The translations under genes were made by a program, and so were the position numbers. This document shows, one piece after another, positions 1-8,245 of a stretch of DNA of 8,245 nucleotides. Source of the stretch: an uncultured Prevotella sp. (GTDB lineage Bacteria; Bacteroidota; Bacteroidia; Bacteroidales; Bacteroidaceae); assembly GCA_934190685.1 (NCBI GenBank), contig CAKPTK010000099.1, positions 1 to 8,245 of the forward strand, in the 5' to 3' direction. Each line of letters begins with the position of its first letter. Position 1 is the stretch's first letter. The notes beneath the pieces are model-generated. The model was not told where the DNA came from. It did no database searches and saw nothing but the letters and a program-made list of their open reading frames with translations.

Positions 1-398
1 CACAGGCTGTCATTGACCGCCAAGGAGTGGCCTATACCGACCAGGAAGGTGATCTAGTGACGAGCATTGTGGGCGGAAAGGACTGCGTCTTCACCTGTCA
101 TGAGGGTGGATGTTGTTGGTGTGCGCTTGAACGGGCACACCGTGCGGGCAAAATCAAGTTCTGCAAACCCATTAGTTGTGCACTTTATCCCATCCGCGCC
201 AAGCAGTTTGACAATGGCACGGTGGCACTCAACTACAACCGTTGGGACGTGTGCCGCAGTGCGGTCAAGAAGGGGAATGAACTCCAACTGCCCATATACA
301 AATTTCTTGAGGGACCACTAACACGCCGCTTTGGGGCTGCATGGTATCAAGAGCTTGTAGCCACGGCCGACCAATTGCGTGCAGCGGGCTATCTATAA
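1..398 (+). CDS. DUF3109 family cysteine-rich protein, 3' part only
   Basis: The reading frame is open from the left edge (first full codon at base 3), and 131 residues are visible up to a TAA at 396-398. The 5' part lies outside the window; a GTG at base 27 is internal and not the real start, because family-like sequence (QAVIDRQG) precedes it. The order EGDLVTSIVGGKDC, CALERAHRAGKI, KPISCALYPIR, NYNRWDVC, YKFLEGPL matches the C-terminal half of the Bacteroidota DUF3109 family, from memory of the family. Its conserved cysteines suggest a metal or Fe-S site, as in the YkgJ-like zinc/iron-chelating family, but the function is not established. The visible part holds eight cysteines, including an unusually dense CHEGGCCWC stretch. 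No signal peptide or membrane segment is visible, so it is probably cytoplasmic. It converges on the AraC-type gene, with 13 bases between the stops. Confidence 0.85.
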   Translation, partial: QAVIDRQGVAYTDQEGDLVTSIVGGKDCVFTCHEGGCCWCALERAHRAGKIKFCKPISCALYPIRAKQFDNGTVALNYNRWDVCRSAVKKGNELQLPIYKFLEGPLTRRFGAAWYQELVATADQLRAAGYL

Positions 399-408
399 GA
401 CCTGCTGC
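381..408. terminator. Hairpin in the convergent gap, possible weak bidirectional terminator
   Basis: GCAGCGGG (381-388) can pair with CCTGCTGC (401-408) in eight pairs, one of them G-T, around a 12-base loop that contains the TAA stop of the DUF3109 gene. The hairpin lies three bases beyond the AraC-gene stop on the minus strand. Neither side has a T tract, so it is not a standard intrinsic terminator. Its position between convergent genes is the main support. Confidence 0.35.
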
Positions 409-411
409 TTA

Positions 412-1290
412 TCAACTGTGTCTGTATTCGGAAGGAGACATGCCCACATGTTCCTTGAAATATTTGCCAAGGAAACTTTGGTTGGGAAAGCTCATGAGTT
501 CGGCAATTTCTTTGATGCTCATGGTGCTGTTTTGAAGCAAGACACGGATTTCGAGGGTTACATAGTCATCGATCCATTCGTTGGGCGTGCGCTGGCTCAC
601 TTGCTTCACCGTCTCGGAAAGATATTTGGCGGTGATGCACAATTGTTCAGCATACCAACTCACACGACGCTCCGTGCGGAAGTTCTTTTCCAAAAGCGGA
701 ATGAACTGGGTGAAGATACTCTCGGCACGTGTGTGCTTTTTGGCGGCGAGGTTCTGTATCTTGTAGATGGTGTCGCAGATGTCATAAATCATCGTGGTCA
801 TCAGCGAGCGGACCACATCGCGGCGGAAATGGTTGTTCTCCTCATCCAGTTTCTTCTTGATGAGCTTGCAGTAGTCGGCGAGTGAAGCCGCATTCTCGTC
901 GCTGATATGGAATACAGGATGGCTTCGTGAGAAGATGAAGAGGGCGGACAATTCGTGTACGCCCTTGATGATTTCATGGAAAAATCCGTCTGACATCATG
1001 AAGGCGATACCTCTGAAATCGGGAGACTTGCGGTAGTTGTCCGTCACCTGCCCTTCACTGATGATGATAACATCGTTGGAACCGATTTCGTGGCGGACGG
1101 TGTCTACCGAGTAGGTGGCGTGTCCACCTAGGCAAAGTCCCACCAAGATGCAGTTCATGTGGCGGGGACTGTTGAGCATGGGCACATCGCCGATATTGTC
1201 GAAAAGAAGCAGATCATCGTCAATGTGGCTTCCATTATAGATTCCTCTCGCTTCAGCCACGCCTACTTCCGTCAGATGCAAATTGATCAC
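412..1290 (-). CDS. AraC-family transcriptional regulator
   Basis: A 292-residue DNA-binding regulator of usual AraC-family length. Residues 1 to about 130 look like a cupin-type sensing domain (for example GLCLGGHATYSVD near 51-63), and a linker follows. Residues about 195-292 form the double helix-turn-helix domain: first HTH around 208-230 (VSWYAEQLCITAKYLSETV), second around 258-281 (SIKEIAELMSFPNQSFLGKY), then the family's terminal GMSPSEYR. The start is a GTG at 1290, preceded by a purine-rich AGAAAGAAG at 1297-1305. No ATG lies in frame between it and the promoter, and the predicted transcript start (about 1313) leaves little room for an earlier start. The ligand is unknown. The promoter at 1320-1350 indicates separate transcription, so control of the adjacent carbohydrate genes is only inferred from position. 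Confidence 0.92.
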   Translation of the reverse strand: MINLHLTEVGVAEARGIYNGSHIDDDLLLFDNIGDVPMLNSPRHMNCILVGLCLGGHATYSVDTVRHEIGSNDVIIISEGQVTDNYRKSPDFRGIAFMMSDGFFHEIIKGVHELSALFIFSRSHPVFHISDENAASLADYCKLIKKKLDEENNHFRRDVVRSLMTTMIYDICDTIYKIQNLAAKKHTRAESIFTQFIPLLEKNFRTERRVSWYAEQLCITAKYLSETVKQVSQRTPNEWIDDYVTLEIRVLLQNSTMSIKEIAELMSFPNQSFLGKYFKEHVGMSPSEYRHS

Positions 1291-1319
1291 TTTTTCTTCT
1301 TTCTTGATGATTATATCTG

Positions 1320-1350
1320 CAAAATTACGGTATAAAGTTGGTTTGACAAA
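1320..1350 (-). promoter_or_regulatory. Bacteroidota-type promoter of the AraC-family gene
   Basis: On the minus strand, TTTG (1350-1347) is followed by exactly 19 bases and then TAATTTTG (1327-1320). This matches the Bacteroidota primary sigma consensus TTTG / about 19-20 bases / TAnnTTTG. Transcription would start near 1313, about 23 bases before the GTG start of the regulator. The -33 box overlaps the right arm (minus-strand reading) of an AT-rich inverted repeat. Confidence 0.82.
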
Positions 1351-1370
1351 ATAAAAGTTTGTTATTTTGT
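1346..1370. repeat. Perfect 9-base inverted repeat over the regulator promoter
   Basis: ACAAAATAA (1346-1354) and TTATTTTGT (1362-1370) are perfect reverse complements with a 7-base spacer. The repeat begins one base after the stop codon of the rhamnosidase-like gene and covers the -33 box of the AraC-gene promoter. It could be an operator (AraC-family proteins often regulate themselves) or a weak AT-only hairpin ending the upstream transcript. The region is AT-rich, so chance is possible. Confidence 0.5.
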
Positions 1371-1371
1371 T

Positions 1372-2268
1372 CTATTCTTCCCCAAATTCTTCTATCATCA
1401 AGCCTTCAATGTTTTGTACTTGCCCGGGCTTGAACCATTTGTCTCCAGTGATGGTCACTTCTTTTGTCGTCTCTGTGGAGAATCGGCGGCAGACTTGTTC
1501 GTCCATCGTGCCGGAGCAGATATAGGTCAGTCCGTTCACGACAATCCGTTCGCCGGGTTGTGTCTCCCTTAGCGTAATTCGTATCCATCCATTGACGGTT
1601 GTGGGAAAGCCTGCCCGGAGAGAGTCTTTGGTGACCTGTTTCCAAATGGGGGTATATACTTGTGTCACTCTACGGTAGCGGTACGAAGCACTCGACATCC
1701 GCTCGTGGGGTGCTGATGTCGGCTCTACGGTCGTCCAAGGGATTATTGTGTGTGTTGCCGCATTCCAATCTGTGCGGAAGGCTGTGGCGTCGATGCAGGA
1801 ATGAGAGGCGTTGGCGTAACTCCACAGCCAGTCTCTGGAGGTTGTGTAAGAGATTGCGTTTCCCTCCTCGTCCGTTCCGAAGATGCTGGCGGCTATTTGT
1901 GGCTCGCCATCGCACTTATGGCTTGTTGCAGGTGCATACCAGACAGCCACGGTGTTGGTGTCCGACCGTAGATAGGGCGTCAAGTCAAAGGTCTGTTCTG
2001 CGGGCAAAGAACGCTCTTTGTCGGAGCGGAAAGGAAGGAGCACATTGCGACTGACATTGTATTGGTTGACGTAAAGGTTGTAGCTGCCCGTAGAAGCCAA
2101 TTGGATGAACAAAGTCTTGGGCGTTTTGTCGAAAAAGTAGTTGTGGCGGAACCATAACTGTTGGTCGCCCGTGGCGACGGATGCTCCAATCCAGGGCAAG
2201 GCGAAGGCTTGGGCGGCGACCCATTGGACGCTGAGTGTGGCGAGAAGGGTGAGGATGATTGTTTTCAT
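1372..2268 (-). CDS. Secreted beta-sandwich protein resembling the N-terminal part of alpha-L-rhamnosidases (no catalytic domain)
   Basis: A 298-residue protein with a cleavable signal peptide (hydrophobic 4-18, likely cleavage after AAQA at 21) and no lipobox, so probably periplasmic or secreted. Residues about 36-113 (LWFRHNYFF, LYVNQYNVSRN, FDLTPYL, NTVAVWYAP) look like the galactose-binding beta-sandwich found at the N terminus of GH78-type rhamnosidases. Residues 226-298 (NGWIRITLR, LTYICSGTMDEQVCRRF, IEGLMIEEF) resemble a second beta domain of such enzymes. No (alpha/alpha)6 catalytic region follows, while full enzymes are usually above 600 residues. A glycan-binding role is inference. 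ATG 2268 was chosen because it puts MK directly before the hydrophobic segment; an in-frame ATG at 2283 would add MATIH and start two bases after the preceding gene's stop. It is probably cotranscribed with the GH95-like gene. Confidence 0.7.
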   Translation of the reverse strand: MKTIILTLLATLSVQWVAAQAFALPWIGASVATGDQQLWFRHNYFFDKTPKTLFIQLASTGSYNLYVNQYNVSRNVLLPFRSDKERSLPAEQTFDLTPYLRSDTNTVAVWYAPATSHKCDGEPQIAASIFGTDEEGNAISYTTSRDWLWSYANASHSCIDATAFRTDWNAATHTIIPWTTVEPTSAPHERMSSASYRYRRVTQVYTPIWKQVTKDSLRAGFPTTVNGWIRITLRETQPGERIVVNGLTYICSGTMDEQVCRRFSTETTKEVTITGDKWFKPGQVQNIEGLMIEEFGEE

Positions 2269-2285
2269 ATGGATAGTGGCCATGG

Positions 2286-3101
2286 TTATGGACGGAAATT
2301 GCTCTCTTGAGGACGATTCTTCTTGTCGGAGAGCTTGGATGCTTTGCGGATATCTGCGAGGTGTCGCTCTCGGAATTGTTCGTAGGTGTAGTTTACCGTG
2401 TGCCAGGCATCGTCAGCCGCTTTTTCTATATAGGGAAATTCGTCGTTGAGGCTTGACTCGTTGACATAGTAGAGCACCACATCTGTCGCTCCGTCAATGA
2501 AGAGGGTGGAGTCTGTAGCAAATATTTTCCCATCAGGCGTGTTGGCTTTCAGAATGGAACAGAAATGCAGGATGCTATCCTTGTAGGGCGTTAGGTGCCC
2601 TGTCATGGTAATTTGTTGTCCCCGTGCCTTTGCTTTGTGGGGACCGAATGCGGACAAGGAAACGGAGAATGAAAGGGCTTGCGCTTTGTCTGCCGACAGT
2701 CGCATGGCCAAGAGATGGTCTTGTCGGGATGAGAAATATTCCCGATGAAACCGTGTGCTTCCTTTTTGATAGCTTTCGCTTACCAAGCCGCTGTCCACGG
2801 ACAGAGAGCGGTGGAAATGCTTCGTAGGGTTGCTGTTTTGGTCGTCGATGCGCAGGACGGCGAAAGGAGAATTCTGTACCTTGTCAGGGATAGTGGTATC
2901 GCTGAGGAAAATCTCTTCAGCAGAGATGTCTCCGCTGAAGGTGGCGCTCAACTTTCCGTTACTAATAGACAACGGCTGTTCCTGTTGGCTTGCGGGGTGT
3001 TTCGTTTCTTGCCGTGGAGAGAAAAAGGCCTTGGCTTGTGCTGCCAGCATGAATGCGACGGCACAAGTCAAGGCGATTATTTTACGTTTGTCATTTTTCA
3101 C
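2286..3101 (-). CDS. Secreted GH95 N-terminal-domain protein lacking the catalytic barrel
   Basis: A 271-residue protein with a signal peptide (basic KNDKRK, hydrophobic 8-21, likely cleavage after AKA at 25) and no lipobox. Residues about 44-255 follow the N-terminal beta-supersandwich of family GH95 (alpha-L-fucosidase/alpha-L-galactosidase): SISNGKLSATFSGDISAEEI parallels the family's GNGRLGA-type start, followed by RFHREYFSSRQDHLLAMRLS, ALSFSVSLS, ATDVVLYYV and, at the linker helix, YEQFRERHLADI. It then stops at KNRPQESNFRP, just where GH95 enzymes (about 700-800 residues) enter the catalytic (alpha/alpha)6 barrel, so the catalytic acids cannot be present. No frameshift or barrel remnant is visible in the two bases before the next gene's first ATG. 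The start is GTG 3101 in frame with the signal peptide; only ATT, CTG or ATA lie upstream in frame. The 24-base gap after ldhA holds no promoter. Confidence 0.8.
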   Translation of the reverse strand: MKNDKRKIIALTCAVAFMLAAQAKAFFSPRQETKHPASQQEQPLSISNGKLSATFSGDISAEEIFLSDTTIPDKVQNSPFAVLRIDDQNSNPTKHFHRSLSVDSGLVSESYQKGSTRFHREYFSSRQDHLLAMRLSADKAQALSFSVSLSAFGPHKAKARGQQITMTGHLTPYKDSILHFCSILKANTPDGKIFATDSTLFIDGATDVVLYYVNESSLNDEFPYIEKAADDAWHTVNYTYEQFRERHLADIRKASKLSDKKNRPQESNFRP

Positions 3102-3125
3102 AATCAGAAGTATAGTGGATGAACC

Positions 3126-4121
3126 TTATTTCACTTGGTTGACCAGTGGCTTGCCTTCCGACCAGTCCTTGATGTTCTGAAGGGTGGTGGTGGCTATGTT
3201 GTGGAGGGCTTCTTGGGTGAAGAATGCCTGGTGGGAAGTGAGAATCACGTTAGGAATCATCAGCAAGAGGGCGAGTTTGTCGTCGTCGATCATCTTGTCG
3301 CTCAGGTCTTCATAGAAGAATTTCTGTTCCTCCTCATAGACATCAAGGCCGGCAGCTCCCACCTGATGGTTGCGCAGACCCTCGATGAGGTCCTCGGTGT
3401 TAATCAGTTTTCCACGACCGGTGTTGATAATCATCACGCCCTTCTTCATCTTTTGAATGCTCTCTTTGTTGATGATAAACTTGGTCTCTTCGGTCAATGG
3501 ACAATGGAGGGAGATGATGTCGCTTTGTGCATAAAGTTCGTCGAGGGTGACAGCGGTGACGTTGTGCTGCTTGTAGAACTCCATGTCTGGATATTTGTCA
3601 TAGGCGATGATTTTCATGCCGAAACCCTCAAGGATGCCTGTGAGAACCTTGGCGATGCGGCCCATGCCGATGAGGCCAACGGTCTTTCCGTACATGTCGA
3701 ATCCCAGGAGTCCATTCAACTTGAAATTGAATTCCTTTGTGCGGTTGGCGGCGCGATAGACCTTGCGGTTGAGTGCCAGCATCAGAGTGACGGCATATTC
3801 TGCCACGGCATGCGGAGAGTATGCGGGGACGCGCACTACAGGGATGCGGTTTTTCGCTGCTTGGAGATCCACGTTGTTGAAGCCTGCGCATCGAAGGGCG
3901 ATGAGTTTCACGCCGTATTTCTCCAGGCGCTCAATTACTCGGGCATCGCATTCCGCGTTGACGAAAATGCAGACAGCGTCCTTGCCTTTGGCCAGTTCAA
4001 CCGTGTTCATTGAAAGGCGCTCTTTGTAGTAGTGAATCTCGAAACCAAAATCTTTGTTCGTGGCGTTGAAAGAGTCCTTGTCGTAACTCTTGGCGTCGAA
4101 AAAAGCTACTTTTACTGCCAT
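3126..4121 (-). CDS. ldhA: NAD-dependent D-lactate dehydrogenase
   Basis: A 331-residue cytoplasmic enzyme, the usual length (E. coli LdhA has 329). It reduces pyruvate to D-lactate and regenerates NAD+ in fermentation. It belongs to the D-isomer 2-hydroxyacid dehydrogenases. IALRCAGFNNVDL (74-86) and VRVPAYSPHAVAEYA (96-110) are close to E. coli LdhA. The nucleotide-binding loop is GLIGMGRIA (149-157), with alanine where a third glycine is common, and Asp175 at the end of the next strand fits NAD preference. The expected catalytic residues are Arg236 (NTGRG), Glu265 (DVYEEE) and His297 (SHQAFFT). The ATG at 4121 aligns with the E. coli N terminus. The gene begins 37 bases after the lyase gene and is followed closely by the GH95-like gene. 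No TAnnTTTG promoter is seen in the 37-base gap, so cotranscription with the lyase is likely. Confidence 0.94.
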   Translation of the reverse strand: MAVKVAFFDAKSYDKDSFNATNKDFGFEIHYYKERLSMNTVELAKGKDAVCIFVNAECDARVIERLEKYGVKLIALRCAGFNNVDLQAAKNRIPVVRVPAYSPHAVAEYAVTLMLALNRKVYRAANRTKEFNFKLNGLLGFDMYGKTVGLIGMGRIAKVLTGILEGFGMKIIAYDKYPDMEFYKQHNVTAVTLDELYAQSDIISLHCPLTEETKFIINKESIQKMKKGVMIINTGRGKLINTEDLIEGLRNHQVGAAGLDVYEEEQKFFYEDLSDKMIDDDKLALLLMIPNVILTSHQAFFTQEALHNIATTTLQNIKDWSEGKPLVNQVK

Positions 4122-4158
4122 AATACTTAATGTTTAAGGGTTTATATTTGTTATCCTG

Positions 4159-6048
4159 TCAGAAGAAAATCTTGCCTACCTTATTTCCTTGGCGGTAGAT
4201 ATAGATTCCTTTCAGTTCTTTTGCTTCGTTCAAAGTGGCATATGTGCCTATTTTCACTCCGTTGACCGTGTAAATCTCTACTTGGCTTGATGCGTTGTAT
4301 GAAGGCATTTGCTCAATGCCCGTCGTTATCTTAGCGCCAGCCTCCAGTTTGATACAATCCCACATGACACCGCCATTGCTCTTGATGCCTGACATGGTGA
4401 GGGTCAGTTTGTTGTCGCCGACTTTCAGCAGACTTGCAGGAATGGTTAGCTTGTAGAGAGCGTGCTTGCCACCAAGCATGGCGCTGCGGAATATGCCAGA
4501 GTCGGTATATGTACTCCACGTGGCGCAGTTACTGCCATTGAGCGCAACAGCCACTTTGGGCTTGTTGGCAGCCCCAGCTACCGATGCGGTGAGATAGAGG
4601 TTGCCAGTATATGTCTTGTCTGTCTTGAAATCGATGGTCCAGGTTCCGTTTTTAGTTTGCGCATAATACCAGTCTGTGCTTTCCTTGCTGTCACCTATGG
4701 TAAAGGTCAGGTTGGCGGGAACGTTATCCCACATGCCGTAGGCACGGAGATGGTCGCTCAAGTTAAACCCGTCGGAACGTCGGTTATTGCTGCCAATCTG
4801 CCATAGTTTGGTTTCGTAGCATATTGGGGTCCAGTTGATAGTGCCAAGGTCCATGTTGTCGTTTTCCACGCTAATGTTCTTTTGACAGAATTCATCCGTG
4901 TTGTCTCCGGCTAATGCCCATGCATATAAGGCATAATTGCCCCTGCGCACATTCTTGATGGTGAAGTTTCCGTTGTTGTCGGTCAGTGCCCAGAAGATGT
5001 ATTTCTTTCCTTGTGCATACACATCTGTGTTCGGTTCTGCAAGCACAACCTGTATACTGTCTTTGCGCTGACCTGTTGTCACGTTGATGCATCCGCTCAC
5101 TGTAGTACGGTCAAGCGGATAGAGTGAGTTGGAGAACCATTTAAAAGGCCATTCTTTCTGCTTTTCTGATGCGGTTTTCTTGGCATCGGCAATCATTTCT
5201 TCTTGGGTGCCTTTGTTTACATAGATGTAAAAAGGACCGTATATTTTGTCTTCTCCGTTGTAAAAAGTCTGCGCAGAAGTTCCGAAGTGTTCGCCCTGTA
5301 ACATTTGTATGGTAATGGGCGACTTGCTCGTAGCATGTACGGTAAGCTCCTGTTTCATTGGTCCTCCGTTTTGCCATTCTCGGCTACAAGCTATGTTCCA
5401 GAGACCATAGTTGTCGTTCATCAGTCCGTGTACACTGTCGTTAACGATGTATTGGGCCCAGTTGTATTTGGTGTAAATGGTACCGTCTGTCAATTTGTAG
5501 GTGGCGTCTTGTACTGTGTTTTCTTTTTTCTCAGCAACTTTCATTTCTGCGTTCGATGGTATGCGTCCGTTCATTCTTTCGTCTACATAGCCATTGAGAA
5601 GTGTGCTTGCCGTTCGTACGCATACTCGCATTTCTCTGATGTTCGTGGTATCAGAGTGTTCTGTGCCCTTGATGATGACATAGGAATAAACACCATTGTC
5701 TCCTGTCCGTATGATGTATCCTTGCTGAATGATGGGATTACTCTTGGTGTTGGTATAGAGAACTTCCGCATAGTCTGCTGTCTGCTTGACGATTTCGGCC
5801 TTGTCGGGAGAAAGTCCGACGTTACTTTTGGCGGTATAGTCGAAATAAATACCATTACTGCCAAGAAGGTTTCCACTGCCACGTGCAGTTAGTGAACTTA
5901 CTCTGCCGTTGCTTCCGATATTGATGGTAATGTTTCCGTTGGACATGGTCGCATTGCGGCCGTTGAGTGATACTTTCACATTGTCTGAGGCATTCGCTGC
6001 TTGCAACCCCAGAATGCATAAAACGAATGTAAGTAATAAGTTTTTCAT
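4159..6048 (-). CDS. Secreted family PL4 rhamnogalacturonan lyase
   Basis: A 629-residue lyase that should cleave the rhamnose-galacturonate backbone of rhamnogalacturonan I by beta-elimination. It has a signal peptide (cleavage near ANA at 20); Cys11 lacks a lipobox. Residues about 25-300 form the catalytic beta-sandwich, with the PL4 signature YTKYNWAQYIVNDSVHGLM and NGGPMKQELTVH. Lys194 and His254 are 60 residues apart, as are the catalytic Lys150 and His210 of Aspergillus aculeatus rhamnogalacturonan lyase. Residues about 314-380 form a fibronectin-III-like domain, and 402-570 a CBM-like jelly roll ending VMWDCIKLEA. Residues about 585-629 (VEIYTVNGVKIG, KGIYIYRQGNKVGKIFF) resemble a type IX secretion sorting tail, implying export to the surface or medium. 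The ATG at 6048 is set by the signal peptide. No consensus promoter lies between it and the gyrB terminator. Confidence 0.93.
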   Translation of the reverse strand: MKNLLLTFVLCILGLQAANASDNVKVSLNGRNATMSNGNITINIGSNGRVSSLTARGSGNLLGSNGIYFDYTAKSNVGLSPDKAEIVKQTADYAEVLYTNTKSNPIIQQGYIIRTGDNGVYSYVIIKGTEHSDTTNIREMRVCVRTASTLLNGYVDERMNGRIPSNAEMKVAEKKENTVQDATYKLTDGTIYTKYNWAQYIVNDSVHGLMNDNYGLWNIACSREWQNGGPMKQELTVHATSKSPITIQMLQGEHFGTSAQTFYNGEDKIYGPFYIYVNKGTQEEMIADAKKTASEKQKEWPFKWFSNSLYPLDRTTVSGCINVTTGQRKDSIQVVLAEPNTDVYAQGKKYIFWALTDNNGNFTIKNVRRGNYALYAWALAGDNTDEFCQKNISVENDNMDLGTINWTPICYETKLWQIGSNNRRSDGFNLSDHLRAYGMWDNVPANLTFTIGDSKESTDWYYAQTKNGTWTIDFKTDKTYTGNLYLTASVAGAANKPKVAVALNGSNCATWSTYTDSGIFRSAMLGGKHALYKLTIPASLLKVGDNKLTLTMSGIKSNGGVMWDCIKLEAGAKITTGIEQMPSYNASSQVEIYTVNGVKIGTYATLNEAKELKGIYIYRQGNKVGKIFF

Positions 6049-6070
6049 TTAATATGTGGCTTTGATTGTG

Positions 6071-6103
6071 AAAAAGCCCGATTCTATCGAGAGAACCGGG
6101 CTT
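6071..6103 (-). terminator. Intrinsic terminator of gyrB
   Basis: On the minus strand, AAGCCCGGTTCT pairs with AGAATCGGGCTT (12 pairs, one G-T) around the 6-base loop CTCGAT. The run of T at 6075-6071 overlaps the end of the stem. The hairpin begins 15 bases after the gyrB stop codon and ends about 23 bases before the start of the lyase gene. The plus-strand side has no matching T run, so it is one-directional. Confidence 0.88.
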
Positions 6104-6118
6104 ATATTTCTTTCAATG

Positions 6119-8245
<2,127 letters not shown>

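Noticed and set aside
379..885. A 168-codon plus-strand open frame opposite the 3' half of the AraC-type gene
   Set aside because: It mirrors the HTH-coding region, which is clearly real on the minus strand.
1372..3101. The two glycosidase-like genes as one frameshifted gene
   Set aside because: The first has a natural stop and the second has its own signal peptide. They are in different frames but show no continuing domain across the join.
3135..4013. A 292-codon open frame on the plus strand opposite ldhA
   Set aside because: It is fully antisense to a clear ldhA, matches no family I recognise, and arises from codon bias in the real gene.
5305..5892. A 195-codon plus-strand open frame opposite the lyase gene
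   Set aside because: It is antisense to well-supported PL4 coding sequence with no recognisable domain or start signal.

Overview
The window looks like chromosome from a member of the Bacteroidota, most likely Prevotellaceae. Three things point there. The gyrB and AraC-type genes have Bacteroidota-type promoters (TAnnTTTG at -7) instead of -35/-10 boxes. Strong Shine-Dalgarno sites are largely absent. The protein families are also typical: DUF3109, a PL4 lyase with a T9SS-like tail, and a short-form GyrB. The genus is inferred from general protein resemblance and is not proven.

Layout from left to right: the 3' end of a plus-strand DUF3109 cysteine-rich protein (1-398) converges on six complete minus-strand genes. 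Read in their own direction, from right to left, these are: gyrB (8092-6119) with its own promoter and a strong intrinsic terminator; a secreted PL4 rhamnogalacturonan lyase (6048-4159); the fermentative D-lactate dehydrogenase ldhA (4121-3126); a secreted protein made only of a GH95-type N-terminal beta-sandwich (3101-2286); a secreted protein resembling the N-terminal beta-sandwich part of alpha-L-rhamnosidases (2268-1372); and an AraC-family regulator (1290-412) with a good promoter of its own. The gaps are small, so there is no gene-free stretch above 153 bases.

The lyase, ldhA and the two glycosidase-like genes are spaced 37, 24 and 17 bases apart and probably form one transcription unit. 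The lyase cuts the rhamnose/galacturonate backbone of pectic rhamnogalacturonan I. GH95 enzymes (alpha-L-fucosidase/galactosidase) and GH78-type enzymes (alpha-L-rhamnosidase) would act on side chains or products of the same polymer, but the two proteins here appear to lack catalytic domains. They may be glycan-binding or accessory proteins, or relics of a decayed pectin locus. No SusC/SusD pair is present in the window. The AraC regulator could control the neighbouring genes or only itself; the sequence does not decide this.

I found no mobile element, CRISPR array, tRNA or rRNA. The points most worth a second look are the pair of catalytic-domain-less glycosidase-like secreted proteins, ldhA lying inside pectin genes, the absence of a recognisable promoter between the gyrB terminator and the lyase, and an AT-rich inverted repeat over the AraC-gene promoter.
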